Shown: positions 51,966-60,763 of the stretch, in pieces
Position numbering within the stretch: position 1 is the stretch's first letter
How the letters are laid out: each line of letters opens with the position of its first letter
Source of the DNA: Actinomadura oligospora ATCC 43269
GTDB taxonomy: Bacteria; Actinomycetota; Actinomycetes; Streptosporangiales; Streptosporangiaceae
Assembly (NCBI RefSeq): GCF_000518265.1
Contig: NZ_JADG01000019.1
Location: 1-64,000, forward strand
Reading direction: 5' to 3'
Length of the DNA stretch: 64,000 nucleotides
Position numbers and translations under genes: made by a program
The notes under the pieces: generated by a model
Databases searched by the model: none
What the model saw: the letters and a program-made list of their open reading frames with translations, nothing else
What the model was told of the DNA's origin: nothing

Positions 51966-53003
51966 ATGCGCAAGTCCCTGATCGCCGCCTCGGCCGCCGC
52001 CGTCGCGGTGGCCGCCACCGGCACCGCCGTGTGGGCGTCCGCCGGCGGCGGGCACCGGTCGTCCGCGCTCCCCGCCGCCGACTCGGTGAACGCCGCCGCC
52101 ACGCCTCGCACCCCGACCAAGGTGATGTCGCAGGGGTTCGCCGACCCCGGTGCGCTCAAGGTGGGCCGGACGTACTACGCCTACGGGACGCGGGGGGCGG
52201 TGCGGCACATGCCGGTGGCGTCCGCGCCGTCCGCGCGCGGGCCGTGGAAGCTGAACGGCACCGACGGCCTGCCGAAGCTCGGCGCGTGGGCGAACCCGGC
52301 CAAGCCCGTCTGGGCGCCGGACGTGTCGCGCCGCCCGGACGGTTCGTACCTGCTCTACTACACGGCCTGGAGCAACAGGTACCGGCACATGTGCGTCGGC
52401 GCGGCCACCGCCAAGAGCCCCGCCGGGCCGTTCAAGCCGGTGGGGACCGGGCCCCTGGAGTGCGTCGCGCCGAAGGCGGCCCGGCACAAGGGCCTCGCCC
52501 CCGGCGAGATCATCGACCCGTCCGCGTTCACGGTCGGACGCGACCACTACCTGCTCTACAAGGTCGGCTACAACGGAGCCAAGCCGTGGAAGCCGTCCTT
52601 CCTGGTCATCCAGAAGATGACGGCGGACGGCACGCGCAAGTCCGGTGCGGCCAGGGTGATCCTGACCGAGACGAGCGAGCCGTACACGGTCGAGGCTCCG
52701 TACATGGTCAAGCATGGCTCGGCCTACGTGCTGTTCTACTCGGCCGGGTTCTACGGGAACGACACGTACCAGACGCGCTGGGCCACCGCCTCCAGGCCGA
52801 CCGGGCCCTTCAAGAAGGGCGGCGTCCTGATGTCGACCGCGAGCCTCGGTAAGAAGGTGCGCGGGCCGGGCGGCGCGACGGTCATGAACGACGGCGGGAC
52901 CTGGCGTCTGTTCTTCCACGGCGCGATCACGCTGAAGCCGCTGTCCCGCACCCTCTACACGGCCGAACTGGGCTGGTCGGGAAACCGGCCCCACGTCCGC
53001 TGA
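51966..53003 (+). CDS. Secreted glycoside hydrolase family 43-like protein
   Basis: 345 residues with a Sec signal (1-~25). Five-bladed propeller pattern with the GH43 catalytic set: Asp60 (FADPG), Asp184 (GEIIDPS) and Glu243 (YTVEAPYM). GH43 enzymes are arabinofuranosidases or xylosidases, and some act on galactofuran- or arabinan-containing polymers. GAAGAGGACCT precedes the ATG. Divergent from the esterase; in the 170-base gap, TAATAT (51881-51886) is a possible -10. Confidence 0.83.
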   Translation: MRKSLIAASAAAVAVAATGTAVWASAGGGHRSSALPAADSVNAAATPRTPTKVMSQGFADPGALKVGRTYYAYGTRGAVRHMPVASAPSARGPWKLNGTDGLPKLGAWANPAKPVWAPDVSRRPDGSYLLYYTAWSNRYRHMCVGAATAKSPAGPFKPVGTGPLECVAPKAARHKGLAPGEIIDPSAFTVGRDHYLLYKVGYNGAKPWKPSFLVIQKMTADGTRKSGAARVILTETSEPYTVEAPYMVKHGSAYVLFYSAGFYGNDTYQTRWATASRPTGPFKKGGVLMSTASLGKKVRGPGGATVMNDGGTWRLFFHGAITLKPLSRTLYTAELGWSGNRPHVR

Positions 53004-53045
53004 ACGGACGGCCGCCCTCGGCGACGCGGGACGGTGCGGCGTCCT

Positions 53046-53077
53046 CCTCCCCCTGGCCGGATGTGGTCAGGGGGAGG
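53046..53077 (+). terminator. Hairpin after the GH43-like gene
   Basis: 13-base stem 53046-53058 with 53065-53077, one G-U pair, loop GGATGT. It lies 43 bases past the stop. The rest of 53004-53216 shows no gene. Confidence 0.7.
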
Positions 53078-53216
53078 GGATGGGTGATCTTCGGTGCTGG
53101 TGGGGGTGGGGGGTTCGAGTCGGGCATCGCGGGGCGTGTTCGGTTGAACGGGGCGCGCGGGCGGGGGAAGGTCTTTACTCTGGGCGGGGAGGATCCACAG
53201 CCGAGCCTGCCCTGAA

Positions 53217-55160
53217 GTGTCCGCACCGTCCTGTGACCTGGGGTCTGCCGACGTGACCGATGTGCCGAGCGGTTCCGTGGGCGCGCGCATGGTCCAGGCG
53301 GACCGGCTGTACGTCGGGTGGCGGTACGCGCAGGTCCACCAGGATCCGGGGCCTCCGCCGAGCGAGCCGGAGCCGGTGCGTCCGGAGGGCGGACGCGCGG
53401 CGTACGCGGCCACGGGGCGACTGAGCGCCGACCACCTGACCGGACGTCCGCTGCGCGTCATCGCGGCCGGAGGCGGCCTGTTCGCCCTGCTCATCCTGCT
53501 GTGCGCGATCCTCGGGGTGCTGCCGTGGGCGTTCGCCGGGACGGGCCTGGTCGCGTGCGCGGTGGTGCTCGGCATCACCGGGACGCCGCTGTGGCGCAGC
53601 CAGCAGAACGCGCGGGCGCGCATCGAGGCCGAGGCGGCGCTGGCCGAGCGCGAGCGGGTCGCGCGGGAGAAGGAGCGTGCGGCACTCGCGCGTGCGCACG
53701 AGGACGCGCGCCGGGAGTGGGAGCGGAAGCAGTCCGCCTACGAGGCGCAGCGTGAGTGGTACCCCGTCGCCGTCCCGCCCGGGGTCGACCGGGTCGACGT
53801 CGTCGGCGGGACGCTCGCCGGGTGGACGGCCGCGGTCACGACCATGGGCGCGGCGCGCCTCGCGGTCGGCGCGCGGGTCACGGTCATCGACCTCTCGGAG
53901 GGCGCGGTCGCGCGGGACCTGCTCGGCGTCGCGGCGCAGCGCGGGGACGACCCGCTCGTGTGGGTCCTGCCCGGCGACCTGCCCCGGCTGGACGCCACGC
54001 GCGGGCTCGCCCCCGAGGCGCTCGCCGACGTGCTGTCGCTCGTGGTCAGCGCCGGGGAGGAGGAGGGCGGGACGCGCGACCTGTCGTTCGACAACTCCAT
54101 CCTGGAGCGGATCCTCGAGGTGCTCGGCCCGGACGCGACGATCCCGCGCGTCACGGCCGCGCTGCGCGTGCTCGCCCAGGTCGGAGACCCGCGCGACGAC
54201 CTGCGGCGGGGCCTGCTGACCGACGAGGAGCTCGCGCGCGTGGCGTCCCTGTTCGGACGCGACGCCACCGACCGGATCGTCATCAAGCGGGCGTGGGCGC
54301 TGGAGGCGCAGCTGCGGAAGCTGGAGCGCCTCGCGGCCGAGCCCGTGCGCCTGCCGCCCTCGCGACTGCACGTGATCTCGATGGACCGGCGGGCGGGCGT
54401 CCTCACCAACCGCGTCCTCGGGACGTACGTGGCGACCGCGCTGACGCACCGCGTCCGGGAGGCCCCGCCGTCCGGACGCTGGGACCACACGCTGTTCCTC
54501 ACCGGCGCGGAGAAGCTGCGCGGGGACGTCCTGGACCGGCTCATCGACGCCTGCGAGGCCACCGGCACCGGGCTCGTCCTGATGTACCGCTCCATCACCG
54601 CGCACGTGCGCGAACGGCTCGGACGGCGCGGGCACGCGGCGGTCGGGTTCATGCGGCTCGGCAACACCGAGGACGCGCGCGTCGCCGCCGAGCACATCGG
54701 CGCGGGCCCGCCGCTGCTGGTCGCCGAGATCACCGACGTGGTGGGGGAGAACCTCACCGACCCGTCCGACGGGTACGCCAGCACGGTCGCGTTCGCCCGG
54801 CGGCGCGGCGACGGCCTGACCGACCCCGCGTGGACGCCGCTGCCCGGCCCCGCCGCCGACGACTCGGTGCTGGTCGAGCAGATCAGCACCGCCACGTCCT
54901 GGGGACGGAGCCTGCTCGGGACGCCCGGGGGCAAGCAGCGCCACCGCGAGCTGGTCGTCGAGCCCGCGCAGCTCCAGGAGCTCCCGCCGACCGCGATGGT
55001 CTTCACCCACGCGGGCGGCTCGGGCCGCCGGACGCTCCTCGTGGACGCCAACCCCGGCATCATCACGCTCCCGACCGCGCACACCATGGAGTTCGAGGAG
55101 TACCTCCGCGAACAGCAGGCCCTCCCCGAGGACGAGACCGAGGACGAGGACGAGGACTAG
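53217..55160 (+). CDS. Large coiled-coil membrane protein of the HerA-type operon
   Basis: 647 residues. Two adjacent hydrophobic helices (about 82-125), then a strongly charged coiled coil (about 130-178: ARIEAEAALAERERVAREKE). A large cytosolic domain of alternating strands and helices follows; RVTVIDLSEGAVARDLLG and LHVISMDRRAGVLTNRVLG recall nucleotide-binding folds but no Walker A is present. Near the end, ELVVEPAQLQELPPTAMV and DANPGIITLP, and an Asp/Glu tail. GTG 53217 lacks a good ribosome site; GTG 53253 is an alternative. Function unknown. It precedes the ATPase by 94 bases. Confidence 0.65.
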   Translation: MSAPSCDLGSADVTDVPSGSVGARMVQADRLYVGWRYAQVHQDPGPPPSEPEPVRPEGGRAAYAATGRLSADHLTGRPLRVIAAGGGLFALLILLCAILGVLPWAFAGTGLVACAVVLGITGTPLWRSQQNARARIEAEAALAERERVAREKERAALARAHEDARREWERKQSAYEAQREWYPVAVPPGVDRVDVVGGTLAGWTAAVTTMGAARLAVGARVTVIDLSEGAVARDLLGVAAQRGDDPLVWVLPGDLPRLDATRGLAPEALADVLSLVVSAGEEEGGTRDLSFDNSILERILEVLGPDATIPRVTAALRVLAQVGDPRDDLRRGLLTDEELARVASLFGRDATDRIVIKRAWALEAQLRKLERLAAEPVRLPPSRLHVISMDRRAGVLTNRVLGTYVATALTHRVREAPPSGRWDHTLFLTGAEKLRGDVLDRLIDACEATGTGLVLMYRSITAHVRERLGRRGHAAVGFMRLGNTEDARVAAEHIGAGPPLLVAEITDVVGENLTDPSDGYASTVAFARRRGDGLTDPAWTPLPGPAADDSVLVEQISTATSWGRSLLGTPGGKQRHRELVVEPAQLQELPPTAMVFTHAGGSGRRTLLVDANPGIITLPTAHTMEFEEYLREQQALPEDETEDEDED

Positions 55161-55254
55161 GACCCTGCCCGTCCCGTCCGCTGCGGTGATCACGGCGGTC
55201 ACGTCGGCGCCAAGGCAGTGGCGTCCGCGCCGGACGGGGAGTAAGGATGCACGG

Positions 55255-58200
55255 GTGACCTTCCCACCGGGTACCCCGCCACCGAGCTTCTCGTCCGGGC
55301 ACGTCCCGCCCGGCGGGCACGCCCCGCACGAGCACCTCCCGCCCGCCGGGCATGTTCCGCCCGCGGCGGCCTCGGACGAGTGGACGAGCGTGGACGCTCA
55401 GCACCGGTACGAGGAGCCGCGGCCGAAGGCGGTGCTGCCGGGGCCGTGGTTCCGGATCCAGGCGATCCCGGCGCCCGAGCGCGGCGCGTCCGCCGAGGGG
55501 GACTTCGTGAGCGTCCTCCCGGCGGCGCTGTCCGCCGCGGGGCTCGGACGGCCGTTCGTCGTGGGGTGGATGTCGCGCGGCGGCGGCGCGCCGCTGGAGC
55601 TGGTCACCAACGCGGGCCCGGTCGGGCCGGGCGGCGGGCTGCTGTTCCCGTCCGGCGGGCGCGGCGTCGCGGTCGGCGAGGAGTGGCTGGACCGAGCCGA
55701 GCGCATGGTCTGGACGCGCTGCCCCGGACGCCTCGCCCCGCCCGGACCGTCCGCCACGGGTGATCCCGGAACCGGCCCCGGGCTGTTCGAGTCGACCCTG
55801 GTCACCCTCATGGAGCGGCCGTTCGGCTGGTTCGTGGTCGCCGACCCGTGCGACGAGCGCGAGGTCGACGCCGAGATGCGCGAGCTCCACCACGAGCTGC
55901 GCATGCTGCGCCGCGGCGAGGACGAGCAGGCCCGCCTGGCCGTGGCCCGCGCCGACCGCCGTCTCGCCGAGCTGGACGCGTTCCGCGAGGCCGGGCTGTG
56001 GCGGGTGCGGGTCCTGGCGGGCGCCGCGTCCGAGGCGGAGCTCGCGCAGATCGCGCCCGTCCTGGTCGGGTCGCTGGAGCTCGGCCACCACCCGTACCGG
56101 CTCCGGTCGGGGCACGCCACCGGGGGCTTCGCCGAGACGCTCGCCCCGGAGGCGGCGCCCGACCGTTTCGACGCGTCGCGGGAGCGGTTCGGCGTCGCGG
56201 CCGTCCTGCCGGACGCCGAGCAGCGGTTCGGGTTCACCGCGACCGCGGGCATGCTCGCCGCCCTCGCCGGGCTGCCCCGCCGCGAGGTCCCCGGCCTGCG
56301 CGTGCTCGACGCGGGCTACTTCGACGTGACGTCCGAGACCGGCGAGGAGACCGGCGACGGAACCGGCGAGCCCGGCGCCGAGGCCGCCGGGGACGCGATC
56401 GGCCTCGGCGACATCCTGGACGGCCAGGACCGCGTCGTCGGCCGGTTCGCCGTCCCGCGCTCGACCGTGAACCGGCACGTGTTCGTCACCGGCGCGACCG
56501 GCGGCGGCAAGTCGCAGACCGTCCGGCACCTGCTGGAGCAGCTGACCCGCGCGGGCGTCCCGTGGCTGGCGATCGAGCCCGCCAAGTCCGAGTACGCCTC
56601 GATGGCGGGCCGGATCGCCGACCTCGGCGCGAAGGTCACCGTGGTCAACCCGTCCGACCCGGGCGCGGTGCCGCTGTCGGTGAACCCGCTCGCGCCCGAG
56701 CCGGGCTACCCGGTGCAGGCGCACATCGACATGGTCCGCGCGCTGTTCCAGGCCGCGTTCGACGCCGAGGAGCCGTTCCCGCAGATCATGGCCCAGGCGC
56801 TGCAGCGCGTGTACGAGGCGTGCGGCTGGGACGTGGTGACCGGCGGCGGCGTGCCCGGTTCGCTGATCGAGCCGACCGTCCCGACGCTGGAGCAGCTGCA
56901 GACCGCGGCCCTCCAGGTGATCCAGGACGTCGGGTACGGCCGCGAGCTGATGGCCGACGTGCAGGGTTTCGTCGACGTCCGCCTCCGCTCGCTCCGGATC
57001 GGCTCGGCCGGACGCTTCTTCGAGGGCGGCCACCCGGCCGACATCGGGGGGCTGCTGCGCGACAACATCGTCCTCGCCATCGAGGACGTCGCGAACGACG
57101 AGGACAAGGCGTTCCTCATGGGCACGCTGATCATCCGGATCGTCGAGCACCTGCGGATGCGGGCGCGCGAGCACGGCCAGGCCAAGGGCCTGCGGCACGT
57201 GATCGTGATCGAGGAGGCGCACCGCCTGCTCCGCAACCGCGGCCCCGAGCGGACGTCGTCGCACGCGGTCGAGCTGTTCGCCGGGCTGCTCGCGGAGATC
57301 CGCGCCTACGGCGAGGGGATCGTGGTCGCCGAGCAGATCCCGACCAAGCTCGTCCCGGACGTCATCAAGAACACCGCGCTCAAGGTCGTGCACCGGCTGC
57401 CCGCGTTCGACGACCGGCACGTGGTCGGCGCGGCGATGAACCTGGACGCCGACCAGTCCCGCGAGGTGGTGTCGCTGCGTCCGGGCGTCGCGGCCGTGTT
57501 CGCCGACGGGATGGACCGTCCGCTGCGGGTCCGGATCCCGCTCGGCGAGGGCCGCGAGGAGGTCCGGCCCGGCCCGCCGCCCCCGGTGGACGGCCGCCGT
57601 TCGGCCGCGTGCGGCGGCGAGTGCCGGTCCGGGCGCGCCTGCACCCTGTACGAGCTGCGCGAGGCCGACCTGCTCGCCGCGAACTCCGACTGGGCGTGGC
57701 TGCGGCTGTGGGCCGAGACGCTCGTCCTCGCGCACGTCACGGGCCGTCCGCTGCCCGCCGTCCCGGCCGAGCTCGGCCGGGCCTGGTCGCGGCTGGCGCA
57801 GCGGCTGCGCGAGTGCACCCTCGCGACGGTCGTCGACCGCGCCGTCACCCGCCGGTCCCGCGCGCTGCGCACGGCGTTCCCGCCCGCCGACCTGACCTCC
57901 GTCGTGGCCGGGGTCGGCGCGAGGCTGCTCGGCGGCGCGCACGACCTGTCGGGCGGACGGCCCGGAGCGCAGTGGGTGATCCCGCAGGTCCGCTGGCTGC
58001 ACGAGCTGGACCGGCTGTTCCCCTACGGCGCGGGCGCCCCCGACAAGCACGCCCTCGCGCCGCCGCTCGACTTCCGCCTGCCCGGCCTGCGGGACGTCCC
58101 GGACGCGCGCCTCGGCCACCGCCTGCGCGACCTGCGCCGCCACCCGCTGTCGATGGAACTCGCGGCGAACCGCCCGCTCGCCCTGCTGGCGCTCGGCGGC

Positions 58201-58392
58201 GAGGACGACCACGCGGCCTACTTCGCCGATCTGTCGCTCGTCACGATCGGCATGGAGGAGGACGAGCAGATCGACCACATCGCGTCCGCGATGCGCGTCG
58301 AGTCGTGGCTCGAACCCGTCCTGAGCTGGCCGGACCGTTTCGTCGCGCCCTTCGAGGACCCGTCCGCCGGGCTCCCCTTCCTCACCGCCTGA
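55255..58392 (+). CDS. HerA/DUF87-type hexameric ATPase
   Basis: 1045 residues. A Pro/His-rich N-terminus precedes an N-terminal domain and coiled segment (about 195-260), then the motor: VPRSTVNRHVFVTGATGGGK with Walker A 413-420, LAIEPAKSEYASM, and Walker B VIVIEEAHRLL with Glu653/Glu654. VAEQIPTKLVPDVIKNTALK matches HerA-family sensor/arginine regions. A Cys cluster C786-x3-C790-x5-C796 follows the core. HerA-type motors move DNA or proteins; here they sit with membrane partners. GTG 55255 is chosen because upstream codons lack coding character. Confidence 0.83.
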   Translation: MTFPPGTPPPSFSSGHVPPGGHAPHEHLPPAGHVPPAAASDEWTSVDAQHRYEEPRPKAVLPGPWFRIQAIPAPERGASAEGDFVSVLPAALSAAGLGRPFVVGWMSRGGGAPLELVTNAGPVGPGGGLLFPSGGRGVAVGEEWLDRAERMVWTRCPGRLAPPGPSATGDPGTGPGLFESTLVTLMERPFGWFVVADPCDEREVDAEMRELHHELRMLRRGEDEQARLAVARADRRLAELDAFREAGLWRVRVLAGAASEAELAQIAPVLVGSLELGHHPYRLRSGHATGGFAETLAPEAAPDRFDASRERFGVAAVLPDAEQRFGFTATAGMLAALAGLPRREVPGLRVLDAGYFDVTSETGEETGDGTGEPGAEAAGDAIGLGDILDGQDRVVGRFAVPRSTVNRHVFVTGATGGGKSQTVRHLLEQLTRAGVPWLAIEPAKSEYASMAGRIADLGAKVTVVNPSDPGAVPLSVNPLAPEPGYPVQAHIDMVRALFQAAFDAEEPFPQIMAQALQRVYEACGWDVVTGGGVPGSLIEPTVPTLEQLQTAALQVIQDVGYGRELMADVQGFVDVRLRSLRIGSAGRFFEGGHPADIGGLLRDNIVLAIEDVANDEDKAFLMGTLIIRIVEHLRMRAREHGQAKGLRHVIVIEEAHRLLRNRGPERTSSHAVELFAGLLAEIRAYGEGIVVAEQIPTKLVPDVIKNTALKVVHRLPAFDDRHVVGAAMNLDADQSREVVSLRPGVAAVFADGMDRPLRVRIPLGEGREEVRPGPPPPVDGRRSAACGGECRSGRACTLYELREADLLAANSDWAWLRLWAETLVLAHVTGRPLPAVPAELGRAWSRLAQRLRECTLATVVDRAVTRRSRALRTAFPPADLTSVVAGVGARLLGGAHDLSGGRPGAQWVIPQVRWLHELDRLFPYGAGAPDKHALAPPLDFRLPGLRDVPDARLGHRLRDLRRHPLSMELAANRPLALLALGGEDDHAAYFADLSLVTIGMEEDEQIDHIASAMRVESWLEPVLSWPDRFVAPFEDPSAGLPFLTA

Positions 58393-58503
58393 CACGAGGT
58401 CCCGCCGGGCCCGGCGACGGTTTCGTCACGATCGCGGACCGGGTCTCCCGGTATGCGGTGAGTGATGGGTACTTTCTTCCTCCCCCTGCACGCCGGAGGT
58501 CGG

Positions 58504-60360
58504 ATGGTCACCGTCGCCGAAGGTACCGCGCCCGCGTTCGGGCACGTTCGTCCCGGGCCCGCGCCGTCCGCGCGGCCGATGCAGAGCACCACGCGCCACC
58601 TCTGCGCGGCCGTGTACCTGAACCGCGCCGTCTGCGCGGCGGTGATCGACGAGTACCTGAGGGACGAGCACCGGGCCGTCGTGCCGTCCTTCGGCTTCGA
58701 CCTCGAACCGGTGATCCGGCACGCGCTGCGCGCCCGGCGGCTGCGGATCTACCGCGACGCGCTGCTGGTCGTGGCCTGGACGCTCACCTTCTTCCTCGCG
58801 CCCGGCATCACGGTCGGCCTCGGATGGGTGCTGGTCGCCCCGACCGTCGCGGCGCGCGTCCGGTGGCGGTCGCTGAGCTGGCAGTGGCGGGTCGTGGTCG
58901 CGGGGGCCCTCGGGGCTCCCGCCCTCTACCTGCTGAGCGCGCTGTTCGCGATGAGCCTGTTCAGCGCCTCGACGGCCGCGCGGATCGTCAACGACGGCTT
59001 CGGAACGGCGAACGACCCGTTCCAGGGCGAGCATCCCGGCGCGACGCTGGTCCTGGCCGTCCTGCTCTTCGCGCTGATCTACTTCGGGCACCTCGCGCTG
59101 CTGTTCTGGACGCTGTCCCGCGAGCTCGCGCCCGGCGCGCACGGGCCGGGGCCGCGCGTCCTCAGCCCCCGGGTGAACGTCCTGCTGGAGCGGATCCGCG
59201 CCGCGCAGCTCGGCAACGTCACGCTGTACTCGGGCGACAACCCGTTCGTCGGCGCGGGCCCGGTCCGGTCGGACCTGACCCGGGCGTGGTCGATCGTCCT
59301 GGAGCTCGACCGGCCCGGCGCTGATCCGCTGACCGGGGAGTCCGGCGGCGACCCCCTGTCGATGGACGCCCCCGGACGGCCCGACCCGATGGCCATGCAC
59401 CGGCGCGTCCAGGAGAGCGTCCGCGCGATGCGGGACGAGTGGCCGCCCAGCCCGGACGGCACGCCGCCCGAGCGCGGCTCCTGGCTGCCGCCGAACGAGC
59501 GCGTCGTCGGCCTCAACACCGGCTGGCACGTGGTCGCGCCGGGCCTGTGCGAGCAGTGGGAGCGGCCGGTCGGGGCGTCCGACCCGCGCCCGTTCAGCGG
59601 CCACCCGCTGATCGACGCGTCCGCGCGGCTGCCCTACTCGCTGGCCGGGGACGAGGCGGTGGACGCGCTCGTCCGGCACCCGCAGGGCGCGGTCCGCTGC
59701 TACCAGCGGATCACCGTCGGCGCGCGGTCGCAGCCGGTGCTGCGCCGCGACGGCGGCCCGCTCGCGCCCGCCGCCGACCGCGACCAGGCCCTCACCACGT
59801 TCGTCTACCTCGCCGTCGAGGGACGGATGCTGTACGGCCAGTTCGTCGCGGCCGTGCTGCCGCCCGTCCGGCCCGAGTTCCGCGTCGTGGACCTGCTGTC
59901 GGCGTGGAGCGTCCCCGTCCTGCTGGGGCAGGTCCTCGCGGCCGGGTGGCGCGGCTTCGCCGAGGCCGCCCTGCTTCCGCTGCCGAGGACCGTCTCGGCG
60001 CTGTGGGGGATGGCGGGCGGGGTGCTCGCGGCGTCCTCGGGCGGCGATCCGACGGCGCGGACCGTGCGCGACTACGGCTCGCGGCTCAGCGTCCGCGAGC
60101 TGGTGGCCGACACCGACCTGCGCGACTTCCTGCAGGTCACGGACGTGGACAAGTACGCCAAGCTGATCGAGCGGCGGGTCAACGAGGCGCTGCTGGACTA
60201 CCTGGACACCGAGTGCGGCGTGGACGTGTCGGCCTACCGAGAGCAGGCCGGGACCCTCCTCAACCAGGGCGTGATCATGACCGGCGGACGGGTCGACGGG
60301 CAGATCGCGGTCACGGGACGAGGCTCCCGCGTCCGCCAGGCCCAGGGCGTGAACCCGTAG
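58504..60360 (+). CDS. Membrane protein of the HerA-type operon
   Basis: 618 residues from ATG 58504 (GGAGGT lies only 3 bases upstream; 58465 is an alternative). Two to four transmembrane helices at about 65-185, then a soluble domain with GNVTLYSGDNPFVGAGPV (about 238-255), the segment WELPPNERVVG-like, and QVTDVDKYAKLIERRV. The C-terminus reads GVIMTGGRVDGQIAVTGRG, a short beta motif related to the next protein's N-terminus. No catalytic motif recognised. Its conserved-looking DNPFVG block suggests ligand recognition; that is inference. Confidence 0.6.
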   Translation: MVTVAEGTAPAFGHVRPGPAPSARPMQSTTRHLCAAVYLNRAVCAAVIDEYLRDEHRAVVPSFGFDLEPVIRHALRARRLRIYRDALLVVAWTLTFFLAPGITVGLGWVLVAPTVAARVRWRSLSWQWRVVVAGALGAPALYLLSALFAMSLFSASTAARIVNDGFGTANDPFQGEHPGATLVLAVLLFALIYFGHLALLFWTLSRELAPGAHGPGPRVLSPRVNVLLERIRAAQLGNVTLYSGDNPFVGAGPVRSDLTRAWSIVLELDRPGADPLTGESGGDPLSMDAPGRPDPMAMHRRVQESVRAMRDEWPPSPDGTPPERGSWLPPNERVVGLNTGWHVVAPGLCEQWERPVGASDPRPFSGHPLIDASARLPYSLAGDEAVDALVRHPQGAVRCYQRITVGARSQPVLRRDGGPLAPAADRDQALTTFVYLAVEGRMLYGQFVAAVLPPVRPEFRVVDLLSAWSVPVLLGQVLAAGWRGFAEAALLPLPRTVSALWGMAGGVLAASSGGDPTARTVRDYGSRLSVRELVADTDLRDFLQVTDVDKYAKLIERRVNEALLDYLDTECGVDVSAYREQAGTLLNQGVIMTGGRVDGQIAVTGRGSRVRQAQGVNP

Positions 60361-60377
60361 ACGAGAAGGAGAGCGGA

Positions 60378-60734
60378 ATGGGACGGCGCGGCGACGACCG
60401 TGGAGTGCGCATCGGCGGGAACGCCCGGGTGTCCGGGCAGATCTCGACCGGCGACGACAGCGTCCAGATCCAGGGCGCGCGGAGCGGGGAGGACGACGGG
60501 ACGGCGGGTGCGCTCGACCGCGTCGCCGACCTGATCGACGCGCACGAGGCGGACCTTCCCGAGGCCGCCCGCGCCCGTCGCGACCTGGCCGACATCCGCG
60601 AGGAGGCGGAGGCCGACGACCCCGACGGCGACCGCATGTCGGGCGCCCTCGAACGCCTCGCCCGCCGCGTCGGGGGCGTCGCGGCGCTCGCCGAGGCCGT
60701 CCACGTCCTCGCGGGCCAACTCGGCGTCGGCTGA
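60378..60734 (+). CDS. Small helical protein of the HerA-type operon
   Basis: 118 residues. The N-terminus GVRIGGNARVSGQISTGDDS is a beta-type motif; residues about 45-118 are two to three helices (LDRVADLIDAHEADLPEAAR ... ERLARRVGGVAALAEAV). Actinobacterial effector-associated proteins often begin with similar SGQ/TGD motifs, so an adaptor role is possible. AAGGAGAG 6 bases before the ATG and 17 bases from the membrane gene make it the last gene of the operon. Confidence 0.65.
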   Translation: MGRRGDDRGVRIGGNARVSGQISTGDDSVQIQGARSGEDDGTAGALDRVADLIDAHEADLPEAARARRDLADIREEAEADDPDGDRMSGALERLARRVGGVAALAEAVHVLAGQLGVG

Positions 60735-60763
60735 CCGGGCGGACCAGGACGCGCGGCCTGGGG

